Source: Pseudomonadales bacterium
Lineage (GTDB): Bacteria; Pseudomonadota; Gammaproteobacteria; Pseudomonadales; Azotimanducaceae
Assembly: GCA_022827905.1 (NCBI GenBank)
Contig: JAJEIQ010000027.1
Span: 115,639 to 179,638, forward strand
Reading direction: 5' to 3'
DNA length: 64,000 bases
Shown here: piece by piece, positions 46,572 through 55,388 of the stretch
How the letters are laid out: each line of letters starts with the position of its first letter
Numbering within the stretch: the stretch's first letter is position 1
The notes under the pieces: model-generated
The model's input: the letters and a program-made list of their open reading frames with translations, nothing else
Database searches by the model: none
What the model was told of the DNA's origin: nothing
Made by a program: the position numbers and the translations under genes

Positions 46572-47303
46572 ATGACGACTTGGTGGTCTCGAACCGTATT
46601 GCTTGGTGCCCTGGGGGCAACCGCGTTGCTGCCCATCGGCGCTTTGGGCAGCCGAACCGGGCTGTGGGGAATCGGCACCGGAATCCAGTTTTTGCAGGTC
46701 GGCGGCTGGCTTGCGATTGCCGTGGCAGTGTGCGCCATCGTCGCGGTTGCCTTCGCTTGGCGGCGGCGCCTGCCCAAGGATCTGGGCGCTTCGGCTGTTG
46801 GCCTGGTCATCTGCCTGTTGGCGGTCGCCTACGTCATGCAGTTGCAGCACGCCTTCGCGACTACGCCGCCAATTCACAACATTTCCACCGATACGGAGGA
46901 TCCGCCGCAGTTCATTGAAATCGCCGTCCTGCGGGGCACCAGCTCCAATCCGCTGGACTTCGATGCCGAAACCATCGCCCCCCTGCAAGCGGAGTTCTAT
47001 CCGTGGGTTGTGCCGCTGACGATGCCGGCCATGCCCGAGGCAGCCTTCGCCAAGGCCGTCGCCGCGCTGGAAGGCATGGGGCTTGAAGTTGTCGCTGAGC
47101 ATCCGCAGCAAGGCTTGATCGAAGCCACCGCCACCACGTTCTGGTTCGGCTTCAAGGATGATGTGGCGGTTCGGGTGCGCCCCCATGCCCAAGGCGCCCT
47201 GATCGATGTGCGCAGCATATCCCGGGTCGGGAGGAGCGATGGCGGCGTTAACGCCAAACGCATCGGCGAGATTTTGCGGCGCCTATCCGTTGAGGATTCG
47301 TGA
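46572..47303 (+). CDS. DUF1499 domain membrane protein (second copy)
   Basis: The ATG at 46572, with GGAAGGGAGG upstream, gives 243 residues. N-terminal hydrophobic segments precede HNISTDTEDPPQF, FGFKDDVAVRVRP and DVRSISRVGRSDGGVNAKRI. It is collinear with the first copy throughout, including the promoter, so the pair is a tandem duplication of a whole transcription unit. A DUF3604 gene follows with a one-codon-scale overlap. Confidence 0.85.
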   Translation: MTTWWSRTVLLGALGATALLPIGALGSRTGLWGIGTGIQFLQVGGWLAIAVAVCAIVAVAFAWRRRLPKDLGASAVGLVICLLAVAYVMQLQHAFATTPPIHNISTDTEDPPQFIEIAVLRGTSSNPLDFDAETIAPLQAEFYPWVVPLTMPAMPEAAFAKAVAALEGMGLEVVAEHPQQGLIEATATTFWFGFKDDVAVRVRPHAQGALIDVRSISRVGRSDGGVNAKRIGEILRRLSVEDS

Positions 47304-49168
47304 ATCGGCTGGCTTGGCTCGCACCCTGCGCCGGCATGGCGGCGGCGTTGGCGGGCGCTGCTGAACCGCATAACCCGGACGGCCCCTTCTATTCACCAAG
47401 CCTGAATGCCCCGCCCGCCAAGCACCTCTATTGGGGCGATACCCATGTCCACACCAACTTGTCGCCGGACGCGGCAGCCGGGGGCAACGTGCGCTTTGGC
47501 CACGACGAGCTGTACCGGCTGGCCAAGGGCGAAGCGGTCACTGCGCACAGCGGCAGGCGGGTGCAGCTGAATCGTCCCTTGGACTTTCTGGTGGCGGCCG
47601 ACCACGCCGAGTACATGGGCCTGTTTCCGGCTCTGGAAGCTGGCGATGCCCGGCTGCTGGGCACCGAAATCGGCCGGCGCTGGCACGCCATGCATCAGGC
47701 GGGCCCGGAGCAGGCGGCCCAGATTCTGGTGGAATTCGGCGCAGCGCTGCGAGACCGCAAGGACTTGCTGCAAAGCCCAGCCTACGGCAAATCGGTCTGG
47801 CGGGTCGTCACCGAGCAAGCCGAGCACTACAACGACCCCGGCAAATTCACCGCCCTGATCGGCTACGAGTGGAGCTCCGGCCGGGGCGGCGGCAACATGC
47901 ACCGCATCGTCATCTTCCAAGACGGAGCGGAGCGCGCCGGGCAGGTGGTGCCCTTCAGTTCATTCAACGGCGACCGGCCCACGGAACTCTGGCGGTTTCT
48001 GGCCGACTACGAAGCCCGCACCGGCGGCCGCGCGTTGGCCATCCCGCACAACAGCAACGTGAGCGCTGGCCTGATGTTCGCCCTAACCGATTCCGACGGC
48101 CAGGCCATCACCGCGGACTACGCCCGGCTGCGGGCGCGCTGGGAGCCCCTGATGGAAGTCACCCAATTCAAGGGCGACAGCGAGACCCACCCCTATGTGT
48201 CGCCCGACGATGAGTTTGCCGACTATGAGTCCTGGGACCGCTTCGCCGGATTCAGCACCCGTCCCCACGAGAGTGCGATGTTTGCCGCCGAATACGCCCG
48301 TCCGGCGCTTCGAACCGGGCTGGCGCTTATGGGGGAGACCGGCGTCAACCCCTACAAGTTCGGCCTCATCGGCAGCACCGATTCCCATACCGGCATCCCC
48401 TCGGCCGATGAAAACAACTTTTGGGGCAAGTTCAGTTGGCATGAGCCGAGTGCCGCTCGCGCCATGGAGCCGTTTGTCAACATTCCCAACATCGTGCAGT
48501 TGGAATGGGAAATGGCCGCTTCGGGATACGCCGCTGTCTGGGCCGAGGCGAACACCCGCGAGTCCATCTTCGCCGCCCTCGCCCGCAAGGAGACCTACGC
48601 CACCACTGGGCCGCGCATCAGCCTGCGCTTGTACGGCGGCTGGGACTTCGAGGCCGCCGATCTCAAACGGCCCAACTGGGTGGTGGCTGGCCAAGCCCGG
48701 GGAGTGCCCATGGGCGGTGACTTGCCCATGCGGCCGGGAGATGGAGCGCCCACTTTCATGGTGCAAGCCCTGAAGGATCCCATGGGTGCGAATTTGGACC
48801 GGATGCAAATCGTCAAGGGCTGGCTGCAGGACAACGGCGAGACCGCGGAGCGGGTGTACGACGTGGCGCTATCGGATGGGCGCCAAATGGACCCGCAGAC
48901 CGGCAAGGCACCACCGGTGGGCAACACGGTGGACGTGGCGACGGCCACCTACAGCAACGCCATCGGTGCCGCGGTGTTGCAAACCGTTTGGCGGGATCCG
49001 GACTTCAACCCTGCCCAAGCCGCGTTCTACTATGTGCGGGTGCTGGAGATCCCAACGCCGCGGTGGACGGCCTTCGACGCCGCCTTCTTCGAGACCCGCC
49101 TGCCGCCGGAGGTTCCCCTCACCACCCAGGAGCGGGCTTACAGCTCGCCCATCTGGTACGCGCCCTAA
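47300..49168 (+). CDS. DUF3604 domain protein
   Basis: The GTG at 47300 overlaps the previous stop and gives 622 residues with a signal peptide (CAGMAAALAGAAEP). YWGDTHVHTNLSPDA opens the domain; DFLVAADHAEYMG, ALIGYEWSSG, AIPHNSN and GSTDSHTG follow. The metal-binding His/Asp clusters resemble the PHP phosphoesterase fold, to which DUF3604 is thought related. The substrate is unknown. It is probably periplasmic. Confidence 0.88.
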   Translation: MNRLAWLAPCAGMAAALAGAAEPHNPDGPFYSPSLNAPPAKHLYWGDTHVHTNLSPDAAAGGNVRFGHDELYRLAKGEAVTAHSGRRVQLNRPLDFLVAADHAEYMGLFPALEAGDARLLGTEIGRRWHAMHQAGPEQAAQILVEFGAALRDRKDLLQSPAYGKSVWRVVTEQAEHYNDPGKFTALIGYEWSSGRGGGNMHRIVIFQDGAERAGQVVPFSSFNGDRPTELWRFLADYEARTGGRALAIPHNSNVSAGLMFALTDSDGQAITADYARLRARWEPLMEVTQFKGDSETHPYVSPDDEFADYESWDRFAGFSTRPHESAMFAAEYARPALRTGLALMGETGVNPYKFGLIGSTDSHTGIPSADENNFWGKFSWHEPSAARAMEPFVNIPNIVQLEWEMAASGYAAVWAEANTRESIFAALARKETYATTGPRISLRLYGGWDFEAADLKRPNWVVAGQARGVPMGGDLPMRPGDGAPTFMVQALKDPMGANLDRMQIVKGWLQDNGETAERVYDVALSDGRQMDPQTGKAPPVGNTVDVATATYSNAIGAAVLQTVWRDPDFNPAQAAFYYVRVLEIPTPRWTAFDAAFFETRLPPEVPLTTQERAYSSPIWYAP

Positions 49169-49196
49169 CGAGGCGGATGCCCGATCAAGAGGCCTG

Positions 49197-49751
49197 ATGA
49201 ACATCGATGCGCCCATACGCTCCCTAGGTGAGATTGACGTCAGCGCACTGCAGGACGCGGTGCTGGGCCTCGGGCCGGACGCCTGGGAAAGCCAACCGCA
49301 CCGCCAGGAGACCTACGAAGTGCATCAGCAAACCCAATCGCTGGTGCTGGTGTTCACCGACGGCTCCGGCTGGCCGGACATCGAGGTGACCAAGGAATCC
49401 GGCTGGCCTTGGCTGGCGGAGCCCGCGGTGCCCCTGATGCACGGCATCATCGAGCGGCACTACCCCAAGGGCGGCGCCATCATTCGCGCCATGGCGGCCA
49501 AGCTGGCCGCCGGGGGCCGCATCGCCACCCATCGCGACGGCCACCCGTCCTTTCATTGCAGCCACCGCATCCACGTGCCCCTGACCACCAATCCGCGGGT
49601 GCGCTTCATGATCGATGGCCGGCCGTTCCGGCTTGAAGTGGGCCAAGCCTACGAAGTCAACAACCAGCTCGCCCACAGCGTGATGAACAAGGGTGCGGAG
49701 GACCGCATCACCTTCATCTTCGACTACCTGCCGCCGGACGCCAAGGCCTGA
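49197..49751 (+). CDS. Aspartyl/asparaginyl beta-hydroxylase-like dioxygenase
   Basis: From the ATG at 49197 the protein has 184 residues. ATHRDGHPSFHCSHRIHVPL and, about 50 residues later, VNNQLAHSVMNKG contain the His residues and the Arg expected of this 2-oxoglutarate/Fe(II) double-stranded beta-helix family. VRFMIDGRPFRLEVGQAYEVNN between them fits the jelly-roll. The protein substrate is unknown; in bacteria the family can also act on small molecules. It lies 28 bases after the DUF3604 gene. Confidence 0.82.
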   Translation: MNIDAPIRSLGEIDVSALQDAVLGLGPDAWESQPHRQETYEVHQQTQSLVLVFTDGSGWPDIEVTKESGWPWLAEPAVPLMHGIIERHYPKGGAIIRAMAAKLAAGGRIATHRDGHPSFHCSHRIHVPLTTNPRVRFMIDGRPFRLEVGQAYEVNNQLAHSVMNKGAEDRITFIFDYLPPDAKA

Positions 49752-49835
49752 CGCTTTTCCCCGGAGCGAGGCTTAACGCCTGTCCCCGGAGCGAGGCTTA
49801 ACGCTTTTCCCCGGAGCGAGGGCGTCCCGCCCTCG
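49751..49835. repeat. Three tandem 25-bp repeats followed by a hairpin
   Basis: Units at 49751-49775, 49776-49800 and 49801-49825 share ACGC, then CCCCGGAGCGAGG; the last unit diverges at its end. The third runs into a hairpin with arms CGAGGGCG and CGCCCTCG (49817-49835, loop TCC). It lies between convergent genes. There are no spacers, so it is not a CRISPR array; it may act in transcription termination. Confidence 0.7.
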
Positions 49836-49882
49836 AACTGGACGCCTGAATCCGCTTTGGACTCAGTGGCCGGAAATCTGTT

Positions 49883-50830
49883 TCATGGGAGAGGAACCCC
49901 CAAACCCCGAGCCAATGCTTGGAGATGGTCCCGGGCGTACTGGGCGGCGAGCGCCGTGCCCGGAAGCATCTGAAATCCGTGGCAGGCCGCCGGATAGGAA
50001 ATCAGTTCGGTCCTTACCCCGGCCTGCATGAGCTTGCGGGCGTAGTCGAGGTTTTCGTCGCGAAACAGATCGAGCGCGGCGGTGGCCATCCAAGTGGGTG
50101 GCAGGCCGGCGAAGTCCTCAAGGCGCGCCGGTACCTGCGGCGCTTCGGCGGGGGCGCCGCCGAGGTAGCTGCGCCAACCGTATTGGTTGCTTGACCGCTG
50201 CCAAACGAACTCCCCCACCAGCGGGTCGCCCGGCTGCTCTGGCGAGCCGGTCCGGTCGTCCAGCATGGGATAGGTCAGGTGTTGATGGCAGACCGCGTAC
50301 TCGCCCGCGTCCCGCGCCTTGATGGCCAAGGCGGCGGCGAGTCCGCCGCCGGCGCTCTCTCCGCCGATGCCGATGCGGTCGCGGTCCACCCCCAGCGCCG
50401 GGGCCTGCTCATGCAGCCAAGCAAGGCCGGCGTAGCAATCGTCCAAGGGGGCGGGGATTGGGTGCTCAGGCGCTAGGCGGTAGTCCACGGACAGCACCAC
50501 GGCGCCCAGCTTGGCGCAGATGGCCAGGTTGACCGGATCGGAATTCTCCGGCGTGCCCAGGACGTATCCACCGCCGTGTACGTGCAGGTAGCCAGCACCG
50601 GAAGCGGCCTCCGTGGAGGGCCTGTACAGGAGTCCGCGGACATCCGCGCCACTGCCAATTGGGGCATGAATCTCTTCCCGAGTGACGCCGTGCTCGGCGG
50701 GGTCGCCAAGCTCCGTGGCCATGGCGGGGTTGTTCCGCAATTCGGGCAGCAGCTCGTCGTTGAACTCGAACGGCGGGACGATTTCGAGCAACGGATGCAA
50801 TTGCGCATCGAGCAGGTGTTTTGTTGTCAT
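49883..50830 (-). CDS. Alpha/beta hydrolase, hormone-sensitive-lipase-like esterase
   Basis: The ATG at 50830 has GGAAGGA upstream and gives 315 residues. LHVHGGGYVLG is the oxyanion-hole motif of the HSL (class IV) family, then DYRLAPEHP and the nucleophile elbow GIGGESAGGG. The Asp is in DLFRDEN and the His in AACHGF. These are cytoplasmic carboxylesterases for short acyl esters. Convergent with the hydroxylase gene and divergent from the GAPDH pair. Confidence 0.9.
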   Translation of the reverse strand: MTTKHLLDAQLHPLLEIVPPFEFNDELLPELRNNPAMATELGDPAEHGVTREEIHAPIGSGADVRGLLYRPSTEAASGAGYLHVHGGGYVLGTPENSDPVNLAICAKLGAVVLSVDYRLAPEHPIPAPLDDCYAGLAWLHEQAPALGVDRDRIGIGGESAGGGLAAALAIKARDAGEYAVCHQHLTYPMLDDRTGSPEQPGDPLVGEFVWQRSSNQYGWRSYLGGAPAEAPQVPARLEDFAGLPPTWMATAALDLFRDENLDYARKLMQAGVRTELISYPAACHGFQMLPGTALAAQYARDHLQALARGLGVPLP

Positions 50831-50930
50831 GGTTCCTTCCCAAGGGTGGGGTGTCACCATGATGTTATTCCATTGACTTGATGAATAGTGCTAAATGTTG
50901 GGGCGAGTTTTCTGTCGAGGTGACTGACGA

Positions 50931-51950
50931 ATGCGGATCGGCATGATGGGGTTCGGCTTGGTGGGCCGGCAGATTTACCGTTTGGCGCTCGATGACGCGC
51001 AGGCCGACCTGGTGGCCATCTCCGACATTGGGCGGCCGGAAATCCTGCACCATCTCCTGATCAAGGGGGCGGATTGCGGGGACGTTCGGCTGCAAGCCAA
51101 TCATCTGGTGAGCGAGCGCGGCGCAGCACCCCGCCGTGCCCGCCTGATGTGCGCCGACAATCCCGCCGAAGTGCCTTGGGACGCCTTTGGCGTGGATGTC
51201 GTCATCGACGCCACCGGCCGCTTCCGGTCCGCGGCGGACTTAAGGCCCCACCTGGAAAACGGCGCCCGGCGGGTGATCCTTTCCACGCTGCCGGACGGCG
51301 AGGTGGATCGGGTGGTTCTCTATGGGGTCAATCAGGACCAGGCCGCCGCCGGCGACCGGATCGTATCCGCTGGCTCGGCGTCCACAACGGCCATGGCCTT
51401 GGCGCTGAAGGCCCTCGCGGCAGCCCATGCCATTGAGCACGCCACCATGACCTCGGTGCATGCCTACACCAGCGACCAAAGCCTGCAGGACTACGCCGGA
51501 CCCGACTATCGCCGCAGCCGCTCCGGGGCCGAGAACATCATTCCCAACGACACTCCTGCACCGCGTTGGGTGGAGCGGGCGCTGCCAGCCGTCAAGGGCA
51601 AGGTCAGCGGCTTTGCCCTGAACGTCCCGGTGCAGGCGGGCTCCCTGCTGGACATGACGGTGGCCTTTGCCGACCCGGCCGTGGACGCGGAAGGAATCAA
51701 CAGGCTGTTTGAAGCCGCCGCGGCCGCCGAACCGGCCCTGATTGCGGCCACCCGCGACCCGATTGTGTCCTCTGACGTCAAGGGCCGTTCCGAATCCTTG
51801 CTGGTCGATCTCCAAGGCACCATGAAGGCGGGCGAAAACCTCATCAAGGTGCTGGCTTGGCATGAGTCGCTCGGCCACGCCCGGCGAATTTTGGACTTGG
51901 CCGCCCTGTATGGCGGCTTGGACACCGCCGAAGCCCGGGAGCCATCCTGA
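50931..51950 (+). CDS. GAPDH-like protein lacking the catalytic cysteine
   Basis: The 339 residues are collinear with glyceraldehyde-3-phosphate dehydrogenase. The NAD-binding GFGLVGRQIYRL, VIDATGRFRS, the histidine loop SVHAYTSDQSLQDY and SGAENIIPND are present. But the active-site SNASCTTN is replaced by SAGSASTTA: no Cys is present, and Ser is at about residue 151. The C-terminal DNEWGYSNRV is also changed to HESLGHARRI. It should bind NAD but not perform the thiohemiacetal chemistry. It lies directly before a normal GAPDH with overlapping stop and start, so the two may form mixed tetramers; that is inference. Confidence 0.85.
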   Translation: MRIGMMGFGLVGRQIYRLALDDAQADLVAISDIGRPEILHHLLIKGADCGDVRLQANHLVSERGAAPRRARLMCADNPAEVPWDAFGVDVVIDATGRFRSAADLRPHLENGARRVILSTLPDGEVDRVVLYGVNQDQAAAGDRIVSAGSASTTAMALALKALAAAHAIEHATMTSVHAYTSDQSLQDYAGPDYRRSRSGAENIIPNDTPAPRWVERALPAVKGKVSGFALNVPVQAGSLLDMTVAFADPAVDAEGINRLFEAAAAAEPALIAATRDPIVSSDVKGRSESLLVDLQGTMKAGENLIKVLAWHESLGHARRILDLAALYGGLDTAEAREPS

Positions 51951-52951
51951 TGCGCGTGGCCATCAACGGTTTCGGGCGCATTGGCCGGGCGGTGTTCCGC
52001 ATCGCGGAGTCGCGGGACGACATAGAGATCGTCGCCATCAACGACCTGTTCGACCACGATGCCTTGGCCTACCTGCTCACCTACGACACGGTGATGGGGC
52101 GCTTCCCGGGCGGGGTGGCCATCGAGGAGGGCGAGATGGTCACGCCGAAAGGCCGGGCGCGCATGCTCAGGGAGCGCGACCCGGTCAAGCTGCCGTGGCG
52201 GGCGCTTGCCGTGGACGCGGTGGTGGAAAGCACCGGCGTGTTCCGCGCCCGCGACCAAGTGGCCATGCACCTTGAGGCGGGCGCCAAGCGGGCCGTGCTG
52301 ACCGTGCCCGCCAAGGACGCGATCGACTACACGGTGGTGCTCGGCGTCAACGAGGACGGCCTCCATGCCGAGCACCGCATCGTCTCCAACGCCAGTTGCA
52401 CCACCAACTGCCTGGCCCCGGTGGCCAAAGTGCTCAACGACGCCTTCGGCATCCGCGAAGGCGTCATCAACACCGTGCACGCCTACACCAACGATCAAAG
52501 CCTGGCCGACGTGCCCCACTCCGACTGGCGCCGCAGCCGCGCCGCGGCGGAGAACATCATCCCCACCTCCACCGGCGCTGCCAAGGCAGTGGGGGAGGTG
52601 TTGCCAGCGCTCAAAGGCCGCTTGGACGGCATCGCCTCCCGGGTGCCCGTGCCGGACGGCTCGGTGGTGGACCTGTTCGTGACGCTGGAGCGGGCTGCGG
52701 ACGTTGCGGCGGTGCATGACGCCATGCGGGCCGCCGCCGAGTCGCCGCGCATGCGCAACGTGCTGGAGTTCACCACCGAGCCCGTGGTCTCGTCGGACAT
52801 CATTGGCAACCCCCATTCTTCGATCTACGACGCCTCATTCACCCAAATCACCAGCGGCCGCTTCCTCAAGGCACTGAGCTGGTACGACAACGAATGGGGC
52901 TATTCCAACCGCGTCTGCGACCTCTTGGGGCTGATGGCGGCGCTGGATTAA
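51950..52951 (+). CDS. gap: Glyceraldehyde-3-phosphate dehydrogenase
   Basis: The 333-residue enzyme starts at the ATG overlapping the previous TGA. NGFGRIGRAVFRI, SNASCTTNCLAP (catalytic Cys about C150), NTVHAYTNDQ and YDNEWGYSNRV are intact. It oxidises glyceraldehyde 3-phosphate to 1,3-bisphosphoglycerate in glycolysis and gluconeogenesis. The coenzyme preference was not judged. It is co-transcribed with the Cys-less paralogue. Confidence 0.93.
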   Translation: MRVAINGFGRIGRAVFRIAESRDDIEIVAINDLFDHDALAYLLTYDTVMGRFPGGVAIEEGEMVTPKGRARMLRERDPVKLPWRALAVDAVVESTGVFRARDQVAMHLEAGAKRAVLTVPAKDAIDYTVVLGVNEDGLHAEHRIVSNASCTTNCLAPVAKVLNDAFGIREGVINTVHAYTNDQSLADVPHSDWRRSRAAAENIIPTSTGAAKAVGEVLPALKGRLDGIASRVPVPDGSVVDLFVTLERAADVAAVHDAMRAAAESPRMRNVLEFTTEPVVSSDIIGNPHSSIYDASFTQITSGRFLKALSWYDNEWGYSNRVCDLLGLMAALD

Positions 52952-52972
52952 GCCGTTGCAGGGGAACCGTCA

Positions 52973-53896
52973 ATGACCGTCAGCGCCGGCCTCGGCATCG
53001 CCAACTTCCCGTTTGAGGACGCCAAGGGCTTCTGGCGCTGGGTGGACCTGTGCGACAGCGGCGGGGTGGACTCCATCTGGCAGAGCGACCGCCTGATCGG
53101 GCCGGACCCAAACCTGGAGTGCATGAGCGTCATGGCGGCGCTGGCCGGGGCTACGCGAAACCTGAAGTTCGGCATGAACGTGGCCAGCCTTGGCCTGCGG
53201 GACCCGGTGCTGACCGCCAAGGCCTGCGCCACCATCGATGTTTTGAGCGAAGGACGGCTGCTGCCCGCCTTCGGCGTCGGCAGCAGCCGTTCCCGAGACT
53301 ACGCCGCCACCGGCACCCCCACCCGGGGTCGGGGCAAGCGCAGCGAGGAGGGCTTGCAAATCCTCTCCCGCCTTTGGCGCGAAGATGCGGTGACCCTGGA
53401 GGGCGAGTACTACCAACTCCAGGACGCGAGCATCGCGCCCAAGCCCGTGCAGCAGCCGCTGCCGCTGTGGGTTGGCGGCTCCGCACCCCAAGCGATCGAG
53501 CGCACCGCCAAATGGGGCACCGGCTGGCAGGCGGGCATCGAGTCGCCAACGGAAGTCAAGCCAGTGATCACGGCCATCAAGGCCCGCGCCGCCGAACTCG
53601 GACGCCCGATCGATGAGGACCACTACGGCGCCGGCTTCGCCTTCCGCTTTGGCAGCGCCGACGAGCCCATCGTCGCCCGTTACGCGGAACTCTTGAACAA
53701 ACGGATCGGCAAGCCGGCAGAAGGCTTCCTAGCCGTGGGCGGCTGCGAAGAGATCATGGCCTTGCTGCAGCGCTTTCGCGAAGCCGGCGTCCACAAATTC
53801 ATCCTGCGCCCCATTGCCCACGGCACCGAGGAGATGCTTGAGCAATCCCGCTTGCTGATTGAACGGGCGCTGCCAGAGGTGATGGGCTTGAATTAG
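52973..53896 (+). CDS. LLM class flavin-dependent oxidoreductase
   Basis: This 307-residue protein is a bacterial luciferase-like TIM barrel. GVDSIWQSDRLIGP, LGLRDPVLTAKACATIDVLSEGR and GVGSSRSRDYAATG are the family pattern, followed by PLPLWVGGSAPQAIERTAKWGTGW. These use FMN or F420; which one is not visible here. The substrate is unknown. It lies 21 bases after gap and is convergent with the GPH transporter gene. Confidence 0.85.
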   Translation: MTVSAGLGIANFPFEDAKGFWRWVDLCDSGGVDSIWQSDRLIGPDPNLECMSVMAALAGATRNLKFGMNVASLGLRDPVLTAKACATIDVLSEGRLLPAFGVGSSRSRDYAATGTPTRGRGKRSEEGLQILSRLWREDAVTLEGEYYQLQDASIAPKPVQQPLPLWVGGSAPQAIERTAKWGTGWQAGIESPTEVKPVITAIKARAAELGRPIDEDHYGAGFAFRFGSADEPIVARYAELLNKRIGKPAEGFLAVGGCEEIMALLQRFREAGVHKFILRPIAHGTEEMLEQSRLLIERALPEVMGLN

Positions 53897-53933
53897 GGCG
53901 CCTCGACTCGCGAGTGACCGCAGCGATTCCCGC

Positions 53934-55334
53934 TCAGGGTTCGGGCAGTCCGCGCGCCTCGGCACGAACCCGTTTTTCCGGATAGCAGGCGTAGAAGCCG
54001 GCGGCGAGCAGGCATAGGCCGCCCGCGACCGGGCCGATCAACAACACCCCGAGCGGTTCCGCCGCGCTTCTGCCGTAGCCCGACAGCAGAAAGCTCATTA
54101 GGGCCGCCGAGGCGGCGTGGACCCACTTGGTCATCAGGCCCTGCACGCCGTAGTACATGGCGGAGCGGCCCGCCCCGGTGCGCGACTGATCGAGATCGAT
54201 CAGTTGGCCCAGGATGACCGTCGGCAGGATCATGATGCCGGCAATCGCCAGCCCTTTGAGTGCGGACAGCCCCACTATCACGGCCAGGTTCAGGAAGTCA
54301 TGGGCATCGCCCGGAACGCTCGGCGTGAGCAGCCCGTAGGGCACATGGGCGATGCCTAGGATCAGGATGGAGAGCACCAGCGTCATCTTGGTGCCGATCC
54401 GGTCCACGACGTGCTGAATGAACACGAAGCCGATCAGGATGCCGGGCAGCATGCTTAAGGATAGAACCGCCGCGAATCCCTCATCCCGGCCCAGGATCAC
54501 GCGGGCAAAGTAGGGTATGGCGGGCCCGCTCATGTGGATGCCCAAGGTGAATATCACCTGTGCCGACAGGTAGGTGAGAAAGGGCCCGTTCTTGAGCGTC
54601 GTGGCCAGTGCTGCGCGCATGTTCATGGCGCTCGGCTGGCGGCGCAGCTCTTGTTCGCGCACCACGAGCAGGGGGCAGGCGCAGAATGCGAACGAAATCA
54701 CGCAGGAGATGACCACAACCACCTGCACTGCGGTGTTCGCATCCAAGCCAAGCTCCCGGAACAACTTGATGCCGGCCAGCCACAGGATGCCGTAGGCCAT
54801 GATGAGGGAGCCGCCGATTGCCGAGCGCAGCCTTGTGAGTTCAACCCGTTCCGCTTCGGTGTTCGCCAGCTCCGGCAGCAGCGCGTTGTAGGGCGCGACG
54901 TACACGGTGAAAAAGATGTAGTACAGGCACAGCAGCACCGTCAGGTAAACGAACACGCCGTGGGTGCCGGGCTCTCCCGGCGGAAAGAACAGCAGCGCCG
55001 GGGTGGCGGCCATCGGCACCAGCCCAAACGCCAGGAAGATCCGGCGCCGGCCAAATCGGGAGCGTGAACGATCCGAGTAGTGGCCCACCAACGGATCGGT
55101 CAGCGAATCGATCAGGCCGCCGATCAGCCGCGCCAGTCCGTAGGCCGTCAGCACACCGAGGAAAATCTCCTCGGAAACCTGGACTTGAAGCCCCGCCCCT
55201 TCCGGCGGCAGGTAAAAGTAGATGCCGATGGAAACGACAATGGTTGACGTGATCTGCCATCCGGGCGCGCCGAGCACGAACAGCACGCTGTCCCGGAGGT
55301 TCAGGTGGCCGGTTGGATACCGTTTCAGACGCAA
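53934..55334 (-). CDS. GPH/MelB-like sugar:cation symporter family MFS protein
   Basis: This 466-residue transporter of about twelve helices starts at a TTG at 55334. SLTDPLVGHYSDRSRSRFGRRR is the GPH loop after helix 2. YVAPYNALLPEL and VILGQLIDLDQSRTG fit. Most members move glycosides or related solutes with H+ or Na+; the substrate is not clear. The TTG start with AGGGG close upstream lies only about fifteen bases below a divergent -10 element. Confidence 0.85.
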   Translation of the reverse strand: MRLKRYPTGHLNLRDSVLFVLGAPGWQITSTIVVSIGIYFYLPPEGAGLQVQVSEEIFLGVLTAYGLARLIGGLIDSLTDPLVGHYSDRSRSRFGRRRIFLAFGLVPMAATPALLFFPPGEPGTHGVFVYLTVLLCLYYIFFTVYVAPYNALLPELANTEAERVELTRLRSAIGGSLIMAYGILWLAGIKLFRELGLDANTAVQVVVVISCVISFAFCACPLLVVREQELRRQPSAMNMRAALATTLKNGPFLTYLSAQVIFTLGIHMSGPAIPYFARVILGRDEGFAAVLSLSMLPGILIGFVFIQHVVDRIGTKMTLVLSILILGIAHVPYGLLTPSVPGDAHDFLNLAVIVGLSALKGLAIAGIMILPTVILGQLIDLDQSRTGAGRSAMYYGVQGLMTKWVHAASAALMSFLLSGYGRSAAEPLGVLLIGPVAGGLCLLAAGFYACYPEKRVRAEARGLPEP

Positions 55335-55350
55335 TGCCCCTAAAATCCCG

Positions 55351-55356
55351 TATGAT
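55351..55356 (+). promoter_or_regulatory. Candidate -10 element for the carotenoid oxygenase
   Basis: TATGAT lies 33 bases before the ATG, with a small GTCTT/AAGAC hairpin in the leader and AGGGAG as ribosome-binding site. No good -35 is present. The same gap must also serve the divergent transporter. Confidence 0.35.
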
Positions 55357-55388
55357 AGCCGTCTTTAGAAGACAGGGAGATTGCAACG

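Noticed and set aside
49751..49825. CRISPR array
   Set aside because: The three units adjoin directly with no spacers and no cas genes are present.
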